The position numbers were made by a program, and so were the translations under genes. The notes beneath the pieces were generated by a model. The model did no database searches, was not told the origin of the DNA, and was given only the letters and a program-made list of their open reading frames with translations. Below are positions 55,845-64,000 of a DNA stretch of 64,000 nt, in pieces. The stretch is taken from positions 31,913 through 95,912 of the forward strand of contig JBEKBJ010000006.1 of NCBI GenBank assembly GCA_050015455.1, in the 5' to 3' direction. How positions within the stretch are numbered: the first letter of the stretch is position 1; every line of letters starts with the position of its first letter. Source of the stretch: JAGDMS01 sp050015455 (GTDB lineage: Bacteria; Desulfobacterota; Binatia; HRBIN30).

Positions 55845-57218
55845 ATGGGAATGCTGATGCCGCCCACGGGCCCTTCGCGTGAGGATGCGGATTTAGAACG
55901 CATCGTGCAGGCGCTTGGTGGGGTCCAGCGCGTCGCGTATGCTCCAACGAGCGTCTACCCGATGGCGGCCCCGGCGTTCGCGACGACCCCTGGTGCCGAA
56001 CGCCCACATCCGGCTGGGGGGCCGCTGGGTGTCTACATCCACGTGCCGTTCTGCGAGTACGGTTGCACCTTCTGCTTCTATGCCAGGCGCGTGGGGGCTT
56101 CTGCAGAGCAGATGCGACGATACGTGGCAGCCGCGGTGCGCGAGCTGGACTGGGTGGTGCCGGGCACGCCGTTGTCGCAGCTCTACGTGGGCGGCGGCAC
56201 GCCGACGTCCTTGCCGGCCGATCTCCTGGACGAGTTGCTCGCAACTGTGTTCGCGCGTGTGCGTGACCACGGCCAAGAGATTCATACGATTGAGTGCTCC
56301 CCGGAGACCCTGACGGACGAACACCTTCGCGTCTTTCGGCGACGAGGCATCGAGCGGGTCAGTTTGGGGATTCAGAGCTTCGATGACGCGGTGCTCGATG
56401 GCGTAAAACGACGACATAGCGGCGCCGAGGCCTTGGCTGCCTGCGAGCGGCTGGTCGACGGCGGGTTTGTCGTTAACGTCGATCTTATTTACGGCCTTCC
56501 CCGACAAACGGAGGCCACCTTTCGCAGTGACTTCGAGACAGTCGCGGCCCGCGGAGTCGACTCTGTGACGGCGTATAGCTTGCGCATCAACGAGCGGACG
56601 CCAGTCGTCGGCCAGCTGCGCCAGGATGAACGGCTCGATCTGGCTCGGCTCATCCAGTGGCGCGCGCTTGTCCGGCGGACTGCTGACGCCCTGGGATACA
56701 CGCAGAGGCGCTGGTACGAGTTCCTGCGCAGCGCGCCCACGGCTGGGGTGCGTAAACCACATTTCGAGGATGTGACCAGCATCGGCAACCAGATTAGCGT
56801 CGGTCCCAGCGCGCGTTCTCGTCTGGAAAGCATCATTTATCGGAATCACACTGACGTCCAGCGATACATGGAGCGCGTGGAGGCAGGGCAGAGTCCGGTG
56901 GAGGAGACCTTCGTCCTCAGCGTACAGGACTGGAAGGTGCGCTTCGTGGCGTTATCCTTGGGCGATGGTATGCCGTTGAACCGGAGCGAGTACAAGCGCA
57001 AGTTCGGCTGCTCCGTCGAGGATGATTACGGCGAGACGTTGCAGCGATTGCTGGTGGTGGGCCTCGCCGGCGCCGACGGCGGATGCATCTCACTCACCGA
57101 GATCGGCAAGCTGGTCTACGATCACGTGACGCTCGCGTTCTATCCACAGCGTGCTCGCGGCTGGCTCGAGGGCCGCGAGCCGCTCCTGCAGCGCCGGCTC
57201 GAACGGCCGGCCTCCTAG
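55845..57218 (+). CDS. HemN-like radical SAM enzyme
   Basis: A 457-aa protein from ATG 55845 (ATG 55851 and TTG 55821 are alternatives). The [4Fe-4S]/SAM motif is IHVPFCEYGCTFCFYARR (Cys at ~69, 73, 76), followed by LYVGGGTPTSLPADLL, SPETLTDEHLRVFRRRGIER, SLGIQSFDDAVL and NVDLIYGLPRQTEATF. The C-terminal winged domain has LLVVGLAGADGGCISLTEIG, as in HemN. The family includes coproporphyrinogen dehydrogenase and class C methyltransferases or cyclopropanases of natural-product pathways. The adjacent methyltransferase favours the second role here, but that is inference. Confidence 0.85.
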   Translation: MGMLMPPTGPSREDADLERIVQALGGVQRVAYAPTSVYPMAAPAFATTPGAERPHPAGGPLGVYIHVPFCEYGCTFCFYARRVGASAEQMRRYVAAAVRELDWVVPGTPLSQLYVGGGTPTSLPADLLDELLATVFARVRDHGQEIHTIECSPETLTDEHLRVFRRRGIERVSLGIQSFDDAVLDGVKRRHSGAEALAACERLVDGGFVVNVDLIYGLPRQTEATFRSDFETVAARGVDSVTAYSLRINERTPVVGQLRQDERLDLARLIQWRALVRRTADALGYTQRRWYEFLRSAPTAGVRKPHFEDVTSIGNQISVGPSARSRLESIIYRNHTDVQRYMERVEAGQSPVEETFVLSVQDWKVRFVALSLGDGMPLNRSEYKRKFGCSVEDDYGETLQRLLVVGLAGADGGCISLTEIGKLVYDHVTLAFYPQRARGWLEGREPLLQRRLERPAS

Positions 57219-57233
57219 CCGTTTCGAGGAACG

Positions 57234-58268
57234 ATGAGGACGAATGGACCGGGTGGGAATGCCGAGACAGGACAGGCTGTTGACCTCCGTCGTCTGATCG
57301 ACGGTTACCGGATCTCCCAAGCCATCCACGTTGCCGCCGTGCTGGGAGTGGCGGACCACATGGCGGCCGGCCCGCGCGCCAGTGACGAAATCGCCGCGGC
57401 CGTCGGTGCCCATCCTCAATCGCTGTACCGGTTGTTGCGGGCGCTGGCAGCGGTCGGCGTGTTCCGTGAACATGAGCACCGGCGCTTCTCACTCACGGCC
57501 ATGGGAGAGTGTCTGCGCTCGGACGCCGAACAGTCAATGAGGCCGTCGGCGACATACCTCGGCCAGGCATATCGGTGGCAGACGTGGGGCCAGCTGCTGC
57601 ACAGCGTGAAGACCGGTGAGAACGCTTTCCGGGCGCTCCACGGGGTGGACCCGTGGACCTACCGCGAGCGCCACCCTGAACAGAGTGCGATCTTCAATGC
57701 CGCGATGACAGCCAACTCTCGTTTCGTGGATGGGGCGCTCGTTGAGGCGTACGATTTCAGTCGCTTCGGGCGGATCGCCGACATCGGTGGCGGGCAGGGA
57801 CCGCTGCTGGCCGCAATCCTCGCGGCCAATCCCCAAGCACGCGGGGTGCTGTTTGATCTGCCGAACGTCATCGCGACGGCGGCGCCGGTACTCGAAGCCG
57901 CGGGAGTGGGAAACCGCTGCGAGGTCGTGGGCGGCAGCATGTTCGAGTCCGTCCCGGAGGGCTGCGCCGCTTACCTGATGAAGTTCGTCCTCCACGATTG
58001 GGACGATGCCGACTGCGTCCGTATCTTGCAGAACTGCCGCCGCGCCATGCAGTCCGATGCCCGGCTGTTCGTGATCGAGCGCCTCGTCGGCGCACCCAAC
58101 GAGGGTCCGGCTGTCAAGCTCTCTGACCTGAACATGCTCCTCGTCACAGGCGGGCAGGAGCGGACGCGCGAGGAATTCGCGGCGCTGTTCCGAGCCGGTG
58201 GCTTCCGTCTCGCGGACATCCTATCGGCGAGTGATGCCATGAGTGTGATCGTCGGTGAGCCGGTCTGA
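57234..58268 (+). CDS. SAM-dependent methyltransferase (Methyltransf_2 type)
   Basis: A 344-aa protein. A winged-helix dimerisation domain (~15-95: SQAIHVAAVLGVADHMAAGP, then YRLLRALAAVGVFREHEHRR) leads into the Rossmann domain with RIADIGGGQGPLLAAILAAN (~180), GVLFDLPNVI and MKFVLHDWDDADCVRIL, then MLLVTGGQERTREEF. Its architecture matches the enzyme at 2381-3367. It starts 15 bases after the radical SAM gene. It probably O-methylates, or in a two-component reaction supplies or shares SAM with, the radical SAM enzyme. Confidence 0.85.
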   Translation: MRTNGPGGNAETGQAVDLRRLIDGYRISQAIHVAAVLGVADHMAAGPRASDEIAAAVGAHPQSLYRLLRALAAVGVFREHEHRRFSLTAMGECLRSDAEQSMRPSATYLGQAYRWQTWGQLLHSVKTGENAFRALHGVDPWTYRERHPEQSAIFNAAMTANSRFVDGALVEAYDFSRFGRIADIGGGQGPLLAAILAANPQARGVLFDLPNVIATAAPVLEAAGVGNRCEVVGGSMFESVPEGCAAYLMKFVLHDWDDADCVRILQNCRRAMQSDARLFVIERLVGAPNEGPAVKLSDLNMLLVTGGQERTREEFAALFRAGGFRLADILSASDAMSVIVGEPV

Positions 58269-58331
58269 GCGCACGGTCAGCTGAAGGGGCGTAGGCTGGT
58301 GTCCGTGTCGGCGTCGTTGTAGACGACGGAT

Positions 58332-59438
58332 ATGCATGCACTGGTGACGAGGGCAGAGCGCGAGCCGATGGCTGGGGTGGAGTGTCCGGGCCCCCAACAG
58401 ATCTATCGCTGGCCGCAGCTCACGCTGGAGGAGCGCTCGCTCGGCTCCGTTCCCGCCGGGCACGTGCGCGTCGAGATGGATCTCGTCGGGATCTGCGGCA
58501 CGGACCTGCACGCGGTTCAGTGCGACCCCGCCAGCGGATACATTCTGGGCTCCACCCCGCTCGAGATCGGTCCCCAGGGCCGCGTCCTCGGCCACGAGGG
58601 CATCGGCCGGGTCCGTGAGGTCGGATCGGGAGTCGCGGGAATCCGCCAAGGCGGCTGGGTCGTATTCGAGTCCCTGGAGACGTGCAACCGCTGCGAACCG
58701 TGCCGCAAGGGGCGCTTCAACCAATGCGTGCAGGCGGTTCTCGTGGGCATGCAGCGGGACGGCCTGTTCGCGGAGACTGTGGACCTGCCGGTCCAGCTGG
58801 TGCACGATGTGAGCGACCTTGCGGTCACCGACTCGGGCCGGCGCGCTGCTGCGTGCATCGAGCCCGCCGCGTGCAGCATGGTTGCTCTCTCTCTCGCCCG
58901 CTTGAGACCCGCGGAGGACGTCCTGATCTTCGGGGCTGGCCCGATCGGTCTGTTCGCGGCCATGCTCTCCCGACTGGCATTCGGAGCCGCGAGCGTCCAG
59001 GTCGTCGAGCCCCTCCGGTTCCGCCGCGAGTTCGCCCGGCGGTGGGCGGACCGCGTCTACGACGTGGAGGAGTTCTTCGAGGAGCCTGTATGGAGAAGGA
59101 CGGACGTTCTGATTGAGGCCTCCGGCCAGCTGGAGAACGTCGGTCGAGCGCTACTGCGCCTCGGCCCCAACGGCCGTGTCGTGCTTCTGGGGCGCTCAGG
59201 AAATCCGCTGACCGTGCAGCGGGTCGACCATGTGATCACAAACAACCTCGCGATCATCGGCTCACGCGGTCACCTCGGCGGTGCCGTCGGTGACCTCCTT
59301 GATCTCTACCGGGACAAGCGCCTGCCGCTTCACGAGGCGGTGACCGGGGTGGTCCGCGGCCTCGGTGGCCTGAAGGGCGCGCTCGAAGAACCCGCAGCGC
59401 TCCCCGCAGAGCACTGCAAGGTGCTGGTGCAGCTGTGA
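58332..59438 (+). CDS. Zinc-dependent alcohol dehydrogenase (MDR family)
   Basis: A 368-aa medium-chain dehydrogenase. The catalytic zinc site has GICGTDLHAV and GHEGIGRVREVG; the structural zinc site is CNRCEPCRKGRFNQC (four Cys). The NAD(P) fold has FGAGPIGLFAAMLSRLAFGA. Substrates of this group include sugars, polyols, threonine and glucose 1-dehydrogenase types. The N-terminal ~20 residues before the fold are longer than usual. The GTG of the next gene overlaps its TGA (GTGA). Confidence 0.83.
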   Translation: MHALVTRAEREPMAGVECPGPQQIYRWPQLTLEERSLGSVPAGHVRVEMDLVGICGTDLHAVQCDPASGYILGSTPLEIGPQGRVLGHEGIGRVREVGSGVAGIRQGGWVVFESLETCNRCEPCRKGRFNQCVQAVLVGMQRDGLFAETVDLPVQLVHDVSDLAVTDSGRRAAACIEPAACSMVALSLARLRPAEDVLIFGAGPIGLFAAMLSRLAFGAASVQVVEPLRFRREFARRWADRVYDVEEFFEEPVWRRTDVLIEASGQLENVGRALLRLGPNGRVVLLGRSGNPLTVQRVDHVITNNLAIIGSRGHLGGAVGDLLDLYRDKRLPLHEAVTGVVRGLGGLKGALEEPAALPAEHCKVLVQL

Positions 59439-60598
59439 TCCTCATACCAAGCAGCGAGCATGTCATTGCAGCCTACCGGTTCGGTCCGGCCGTGATCGAC
59501 GTGGAGGCGGACGACCCCGACGCCGCCCGCTGGCTGTTGGAATTTCTTACCCCCTGGTTTGAAGCCGCTGCACCCGGTAAGGGCGAGTTCACCGTGCGCC
59601 TGACGTGCTCGTCGCCGGCGGTTGCCGCGCTCGAGCGCCGACAGGCTGCGGCAGCCTGCCATCCCGTTGCCTGCTTCGCCCTCGACAGCCAGGTGGTTTC
59701 GCTTCCCGCCTGGGCGGAGAACGACGGCGGCACCGTGATCGCGGACTCCGGGCGCAGCTGCTTCTACCGGGTGCGAGGGCGGAGTGTGGAGATCATCGCG
59801 CGATCGGGGCTCCGACGGGTGCGGGTCGGGTTTATGCGCGTGGTGCGTGAGATCGCCGCCGCACGCATGCTGGCGCAGGGGAATGTCCTCGACTTTCATA
59901 CCGCGGCCTTCGCCGTGGGGGGGCGGGCTGTCTTGCTAGTCGGACCGAAGGGGGGCGGCAAGACAACGCTCCTCGTCAGCGTCCTTGCATCGAGCCGAGC
60001 GGCCTTGGTTGCCAACGATCGCGTTTTCGTCGACGTCAGCGGACGTCCGGGTCAGGCCTTCGGCATACCGACGTTGGTGTCCCTACCCGATGGTACGCTA
60101 CAGCTGTTCCCGAACCTGCGGCGCGGCTTCCCCAAGTGTCCCGCCCGGTTGCATACGGCCGAGCTGGAGTCGCACGACGCCGCCACACTCGAGGACGACG
60201 ATGCGCCGCCGGTCTTTGCCCTTTCGCCGACACAGCTCGCGCGACGGCTCGGCGTTCCAGCCGTGCGCGGCGGGCCGATTGCCGCGGTTGTGTTCCCGGA
60301 GATCTGCTCCGCGTCTGAGGCCTGGTCGCTGGAGCCAGTTGCCCCTGCGGACGGAGCCACACGGCTGCGCGAATGTCTCTACGGCACTCGTTCGGGTTCC
60401 CGTCCAGGCACCGTCTTCGAAAAGGTCGTGGGTGGCCGAGTCGGTCGCCCGGAAGAGCGAGACACGCTCTTGGACCGGCTCGCAGCTTGGGTCCCGTTCT
60501 TCCTGTGTCGCTTGGGACGGGACGCCTACCACGACGGAGCGGACGCGTGGTTACGAGCACTCCCGCTAGGGCTGGCAAGCGGGGCGCGCGGCGCATGA
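59435..60598 (+). CDS. HprK-like kinase
   Basis: A 387-aa protein. The P-loop GPKGGGKTTLL is near residue 170, after LDFHTAAFAVGGRAVLLV and before ALVANDRVFVDVSG, the ND motif of HPr-kinase-related proteins. Such kinases occur in RiPP and polysaccharide loci, where some phosphorylate a peptide or sugar. True HprK has ~310 aa and a different N-domain; residues 1-150 here (AYRFGPAVIDVEADDPDAA) are unassigned. Translational overlaps on both sides (GTGA and ATGA) place it in the middle of an operon. The target is unknown. Confidence 0.75.
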   Translation: MILIPSSEHVIAAYRFGPAVIDVEADDPDAARWLLEFLTPWFEAAAPGKGEFTVRLTCSSPAVAALERRQAAAACHPVACFALDSQVVSLPAWAENDGGTVIADSGRSCFYRVRGRSVEIIARSGLRRVRVGFMRVVREIAAARMLAQGNVLDFHTAAFAVGGRAVLLVGPKGGGKTTLLVSVLASSRAALVANDRVFVDVSGRPGQAFGIPTLVSLPDGTLQLFPNLRRGFPKCPARLHTAELESHDAATLEDDDAPPVFALSPTQLARRLGVPAVRGGPIAAVVFPEICSASEAWSLEPVAPADGATRLRECLYGTRSGSRPGTVFEKVVGGRVGRPEERDTLLDRLAAWVPFFLCRLGRDAYHDGADAWLRALPLGLASGARGA

Positions 60599-61476
60599 GC
60601 CAGTCTCTCGACCCGGAAATCGCAATCGCCCTCGATCGCGCGGGTCTCCGTGCCCGAGCCTTCCGTCGAATCTCGCAAATGCGGCCAGGGGATGCCAGGC
60701 GGTCGGTTTACCGGATCGACCTCGAGTCGGGACGCGTGATCAAGGCGCGCCTCCTACCGGATGAGGAGACCGCGCGTCAGCTGTTCGAGATCTGCCGTGA
60801 CTTACCTGACGCCTTCGCACCAGCCTTGGGCTGCTACGGCGCGGTGCTGCTCGGAGAGTGGATCGACGGCGAGAAACTGGGAGACACACTTCCAAGTGAT
60901 GCGCACCTGGTCGCCGCGGGGTCCCTTCTCGCCCGGCTGCACGCCACGCCGATCGTGGCCGGCCGTCCGGTGCACGGCAGGCGTAGTACCGCCGCCTGGC
61001 GCGACAAGACTGAAGCAGGCCTATGGCAAATCATTGCTGCCGACGAACTCGACGAACAGGATGCGTTGCTGATCCGCGGAGCCCTGGAGCGGCTCGATCC
61101 GGGGCAGGCGGTTTTCGGACTGGTGCACACCGACCTGTGCGGTGAGAACGTGGTGGTGGACCGGGCGGGCCGGCTGCACGTCGTCGACAACGAGCGTGTC
61201 GGAATTGACGCGCTAGGCTTCGATGTGGCGCGAAGCTGGTATCGCTGGGCGCTCCCGGCGCCAGCCTGGGAACGCCTGCGGTCCACCTACGCGGCCCGGG
61301 CGCCCTTCACGGAGCCGCTCGACACGTTCGACTTCTGGAGCATTGTCGCAGTTGTGCACAGCGCCGCGCTACGCGTGCAAAAGGACCGCACGCGCGCATA
61401 CGTGCCTCTCGATCGCTTACGTCGGATGGCGGCCGACCTTGGCGACCGACGGGCGCCGTGCCGAGAACGCCGATGA
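60595..61476 (+). CDS. APH-type small-molecule phosphotransferase
   Basis: A 293-aa protein with the aminoglycoside phosphotransferase/choline kinase-like fold. The Brenner motif LVHTDLCGENVVVD (His, Asp, Asn conserved) and the DFG-like LHVVDNERVGIDALGFDVAR are present. The N-lobe has SVYRIDLESGRVIKARLL (ATP lysine) and a GEWIDGEKLGD segment. The C-terminal ~60 residues are helical. ATG 60595 overlaps the previous stop (ATGA); the longer frame back to 60373 lies inside the HprK-like gene. The acceptor may be a sugar or the cluster product. Confidence 0.75.
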   Translation: MSQSLDPEIAIALDRAGLRARAFRRISQMRPGDARRSVYRIDLESGRVIKARLLPDEETARQLFEICRDLPDAFAPALGCYGAVLLGEWIDGEKLGDTLPSDAHLVAAGSLLARLHATPIVAGRPVHGRRSTAAWRDKTEAGLWQIIAADELDEQDALLIRGALERLDPGQAVFGLVHTDLCGENVVVDRAGRLHVVDNERVGIDALGFDVARSWYRWALPAPAWERLRSTYAARAPFTEPLDTFDFWSIVAVVHSAALRVQKDRTRAYVPLDRLRRMAADLGDRRAPCRERR

Positions 61477-62738
61477 GCCGCGCGCCGCGGATCAGGACCG
61501 GCGAGGCAGAGCCTCAAGTCATAAACCCTGACGGGCCGGCAGTTGTCTTCTGCATGCCCCAGCGGGGCCACTTCAGTCGGCTGCGGCCGCTGATCTCGGG
61601 CCTGGCAGGCGCGCGCACCCCGACGTACGTTTTCACCGACCGCATCTTTCGGGAAGATGTGGAGCGGGCCGGTGGCCGGTTCGTCGATCTCTTCGCGGGG
61701 CGGCCGATCGAGAGTGCCGACGCGATCTCGATCCCGATGCCCTGTCGCTACGTGAGCTTCGCCGGCCACTATGGCGATGACGTTGTGCGGGAGGTTGCGG
61801 CGCTTCGACCGGCGATCGTTGTCCACGACACGTTCGCGCTGATCGGGACCGTGGTGGCGAACCACCTCGCGCTTCCCCGCGTGAACGTTTGCGCTGGCCA
61901 CAACTACGCGCCCGCGCCGACCGCGGAGGCCCTGCGCTTGCCACGTATGACCGTATCCGATGAGTGCTGGCGTGCGGTGGGCGTACTCCGCGAACGCCAC
62001 GGCCTGCACGAGGTCACTCCTTTCTCCTACGTCTCCGCGCTCAGCCCTGACCTCAATGTGTACTGCGAGCCTCCCGAGTTCCTCCGGCCGGAGGAACGTA
62101 AGGTCTTCGAGCCGATCGCCTTCTTCGGCTCGCTCTCGGTCAAGGACACAGGCAGTGAGACGGCCTCCTTATCGCTGTTCGGGGCGGATTCCGCGCACCG
62201 GCTTCGCATCTACGCATCTTTCGGGACGGTCGTCTGGCGCTACTACGAGACCGAGGCGGTCAGGGTTTTCGAGGCCCTCTCCGAGGCACTCTCCGAAATG
62301 AACGATGCTGTGGCGTTGGTGAGTCTGGGTGGCGGGGGTCCCACGGAGCACATACCGCGTCTGGCGCGACGAAACGTGCGTGTCGAGAGCTACATCGACC
62401 AGTGGAACGCTCTGGGCGAGGCGTCTGTCTACCTCACCCATCAGGGCCTGAACTCGACCCACGAGTCAATCTTCCAGGGCACGCCGATGATCTCGTATCC
62501 TTTCTTCGCGGATCAGCCGAGCCTGGCGAAGCGATGCCAGGAGCTGGGTCTGACGGTGCCGCTGGTGCAAGTGCTGCGCGGACCCGTCGACCCCGGCCAC
62601 ATTCGCGCGGCGCTGGCGCGCGTGGCGGCGGAACGCGAGGCGATGCGGTACCGGCTCGCGGAAGCCCGGCGCTGGGAGATTGAGACCATCCGCAGGCGCG
62701 CCTCGGTCATAGAGCGCATCGTTGGCCTGATGCGATGA
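61473..62738 (+). CDS. GT1-type glycosyltransferase (UGT/MGT-like)
   Basis: A 421-aa GT-B enzyme. The N-domain starts at FCMPQRGHFSRLRPLISGLA with acceptor-side IVVHDTFALIG and HNYAPAPTAEAL. The C-domain nucleotide-sugar signature is YLTHQGLNSTHESIFQGTPM then ISYPFFADQ near residue 322, as in macrolide and natural-product glycosyltransferases. ATG 61473 overlaps the APH stop (ATGA). It is the clearest tailoring enzyme of the locus and implies a glycosylated product. Confidence 0.83.
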   Translation: MSRAPRIRTGEAEPQVINPDGPAVVFCMPQRGHFSRLRPLISGLAGARTPTYVFTDRIFREDVERAGGRFVDLFAGRPIESADAISIPMPCRYVSFAGHYGDDVVREVAALRPAIVVHDTFALIGTVVANHLALPRVNVCAGHNYAPAPTAEALRLPRMTVSDECWRAVGVLRERHGLHEVTPFSYVSALSPDLNVYCEPPEFLRPEERKVFEPIAFFGSLSVKDTGSETASLSLFGADSAHRLRIYASFGTVVWRYYETEAVRVFEALSEALSEMNDAVALVSLGGGGPTEHIPRLARRNVRVESYIDQWNALGEASVYLTHQGLNSTHESIFQGTPMISYPFFADQPSLAKRCQELGLTVPLVQVLRGPVDPGHIRAALARVAAEREAMRYRLAEARRWEIETIRRRASVIERIVGLMR

Positions 62739-63460
62739 TCTACATCGTCGTGCGAAAAACCACGGACTGGGGCGACGAGGTGACGTTCCGCGCCCAAATT
62801 CGCGAGGGGTTCGAGCCGGTGGTCGAGGTATGGAACGCGACGTTCACGATGCCGTATCATATCTTCCGCCGAGAGCTGAAGCGAATCGCCCGGCTGAGCC
62901 TGTCGCGCATCCCAGGTGCCGTGTGCGTCCCGCGCGAGGAGGTCCCCGAATATGCCGTCGTCGTGCCGACCGATGACGACGATTGGTTCTCACCGCGACT
63001 TGCCGAGGTCCTCGGGGCGAACATCGATGGGCAGCATGTTGGCTACTACTGGCCGAGCAAGTTCATCGAGGTGCCGATCCACCTGCCGCACCGGCTCGGC
63101 CTGATCCGGCGCGCGATTTTCCCCCGAACCCGACCACATTTTCTGTGCACGACGAACAACTACGCCGTCGTGATGTGCTCCGAAATGGCCCCGTTCGTCG
63201 ACAACCACGTCCAGGCGAGCCGCTGGTTCGTTGCCCATCCGGCCGCGGTGAAAAGAGTTGGCGAGCATCTCAGCGTCATGAACCGCACGCTCGCGTCCAG
63301 AACCTCGCTGTGGAAGAAGCCGCCGCGGCCCGCTCTGGTCCGCAAGTATCATCGGTACCAGAAACTCTACGGCAGGGCTCTCCCTCCGGAGTTGTCCTGG
63401 TGCGAGCAATCCTACGCCATGCTGCGCGACCTCATGGACCAACTGCGACTCCGGAGATAG
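62735..63460 (+). CDS. Hypothetical protein with DDDDW motif (possible glycosyltransferase-like)
   Basis: A 241-aa protein coupled to the glycosyltransferase (ATGA overlap). An N-terminal IVVRKTTDWGDEVTFRAQIR is followed by VVPTDDDDWFSPRLAEVL near residue 72-86, an acidic run that resembles the DxD region of GT-A glycosyltransferases or rhamnosyltransferase-like proteins. The C-terminal half (KYHRYQKLYGRALPPELSWC) is basic. I do not recognise a named family. It is the last gene of the operon; non-coding repeat sequence follows. Confidence 0.55.
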   Translation: MIYIVVRKTTDWGDEVTFRAQIREGFEPVVEVWNATFTMPYHIFRRELKRIARLSLSRIPGAVCVPREEVPEYAVVVPTDDDDWFSPRLAEVLGANIDGQHVGYYWPSKFIEVPIHLPHRLGLIRRAIFPRTRPHFLCTTNNYAVVMCSEMAPFVDNHVQASRWFVAHPAAVKRVGEHLSVMNRTLASRTSLWKKPPRPALVRKYHRYQKLYGRALPPELSWCEQSYAMLRDLMDQLRLRR

Positions 63461-64000
63461 GCGACGGCGTCGTTCCTCGATAGGGTCAGGTTCAATGCCA
63501 GTCACTTAAGCGGCATATTGCCAAGATCGCATCCTTCGAGACGGCGCCTGGAAAGACGGCGCCTCCTCAGGATGGGCGGGAAAAGCATTGCAGCGAAACA
63601 AGTTACCGCTCACCCTGAGCTACTAAATCCGAGATTCTTTGCGTGGCGCGAAGATTCTGGCGCTGGATCCTATCTCGACCCTCGCCCGCGCGTTTCTTCA
63701 GCGCGGGAGAGGGCAGGGTGAGGGTATAAGCAAGCAGGCGAAGTAGCGCTGGCGCCGTGGCCGAGCTCCCTCACCCCAGCCCTCTCCCACGCGGAGAAGA
63801 TGCGTGGGCGAGGGGGAAATCTCTGAGTCGACAGTTGGGTTGCGGGTGAAACTCGCGCTAGGGAGGGCGCGTTCTCTCAGCGGCCGTCTCCTATGGTCCG
63901 ATTTGTCGAGTCCCTCGCTGCGACGCGCGGCTTCATGCTCTTGAGTTTCCACAACGGGCAAGTCTCCTATTCGTGCGCACCCTCACAGGGGCGGTCACTA
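63461..64000. other. 540-base terminal region with no gene
   Basis: A reverse frame at 63698-63961 overlaps the palindromic repeats and has GEGWGEG-type composition, which marks a spurious ORF. The region holds two palindromes (next entry). Nothing else is recognised to the window end. Confidence 0.65.
63681..63815. repeat. Pair of inverted dispersed palindromes
   Basis: Element A: CCCGCGC (63685-63691) and GCGCGGG (63701-63707), followed by AGAGGGCAGGGTGAGGG (63708-63724). Element B: the complement CCCTCACCCCAGCCCTCT (63768-63785), then CCCACGC (63786-63792) and GCGTGGG (63802-63808). The two are inverted copies about 60 bases apart. Confidence 0.7.

Noticed and set aside
63698..63961. Reverse 87-aa ORF with GEGWGEG
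   Set aside because: It is built on the palindromic repeat; such ORFs are a known artefact of these elements.

Overview
The window is GC-rich bacterial chromosome from a diderm (Gram-negative type) organism. It holds two TonB-dependent receptors, many lipobox lipoproteins, a lytic transglycosylase and a beta-barrel-like outer membrane protein. Housekeeping genes include a class II (B12-dependent) ribonucleotide reductase, an RNase E/G protein, a DapL-like aminotransferase, enolase divergent from ftsB, and a quinone-type dihydroorotate dehydrogenase. Secreted Cys-rich repeat proteins, one with a Cys/TM/Arg tail resembling MYXO-CTERM, point to a lineage formerly placed in the Deltaproteobacteria (Desulfobacterota/Myxococcota/Binatota-like). 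That placement is inference; no 16S rRNA or tRNA gene was seen. LAYOUT: 0-7 kb: 3' part of engB, a DUF72 gene, a lipoprotein, a reverse-strand methyltransferase, a DciA-like gene and nrdJ. 7-14 kb: TetR regulator, lytic transglycosylase, FAD oxidoreductase, pyrD and a Kef-type antiporter with TrkA domains, followed by a small CxxC protein. 14-20 kb: an accessory envelope region of small exported proteins (beta-barrel-like, TRL-like, YiiX-like papain-fold lipoprotein, two SmpA/OmlA-like lipoproteins, two paralogous ~110-130 aa proteins), a VapBC toxin-antitoxin pair and a frameshifted coiled-coil ORF. 20-24.6 kb: a 1319-aa secreted CehA/McbA-like PHP hydrolase with Cys-rich insertions, then a small exported protein whose start seems non-canonical. 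24.7-29.5 kb: a MerR regulator with two HTH-like segments and a DMSO-reductase-family type II molybdoenzyme (alpha and beta) resembling ethylbenzene/steroid-C25 dehydrogenases but without a Tat leader and without adjacent gamma or delta genes. 29.8-36 kb: two convergent TonB receptors, a truncated TlpA-like protein that has lost one active-site Cys, a repeat-filled gap and a Cys-rich secreted protein. 36.3 kb: an orphan Os1348/NHLP-like RiPP precursor. 37-44 kb: threonine synthase plus a cystathionine-gamma-synthase-type enzyme, opposed by metF; carbon-starvation transporter cstA plus its ybdD partner; an enoyl-CoA hydratase. 44-54.5 kb: RNase E/G, DapL-like aminotransferase, folK, a beta-helix/PKD protein, HIT protein, ftsB, eno, and a LemA/M48 protease/zinc-ribbon operon. 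54.6-63.5 kb: acyl-CoA dehydrogenase, then a compact same-strand locus of a HemN-like radical SAM enzyme, O-methyltransferase, zinc alcohol dehydrogenase, HprK-like kinase, APH-type kinase, GT1-type glycosyltransferase and a DDDDW-motif protein. The last five genes are joined by 4-bp stop/start overlaps. This looks like an undescribed small-molecule or peptide tailoring cluster and, with the leaderless molybdoenzyme, is the strongest candidate for a novel system here. The window ends in non-coding sequence with dispersed palindromic repeats.
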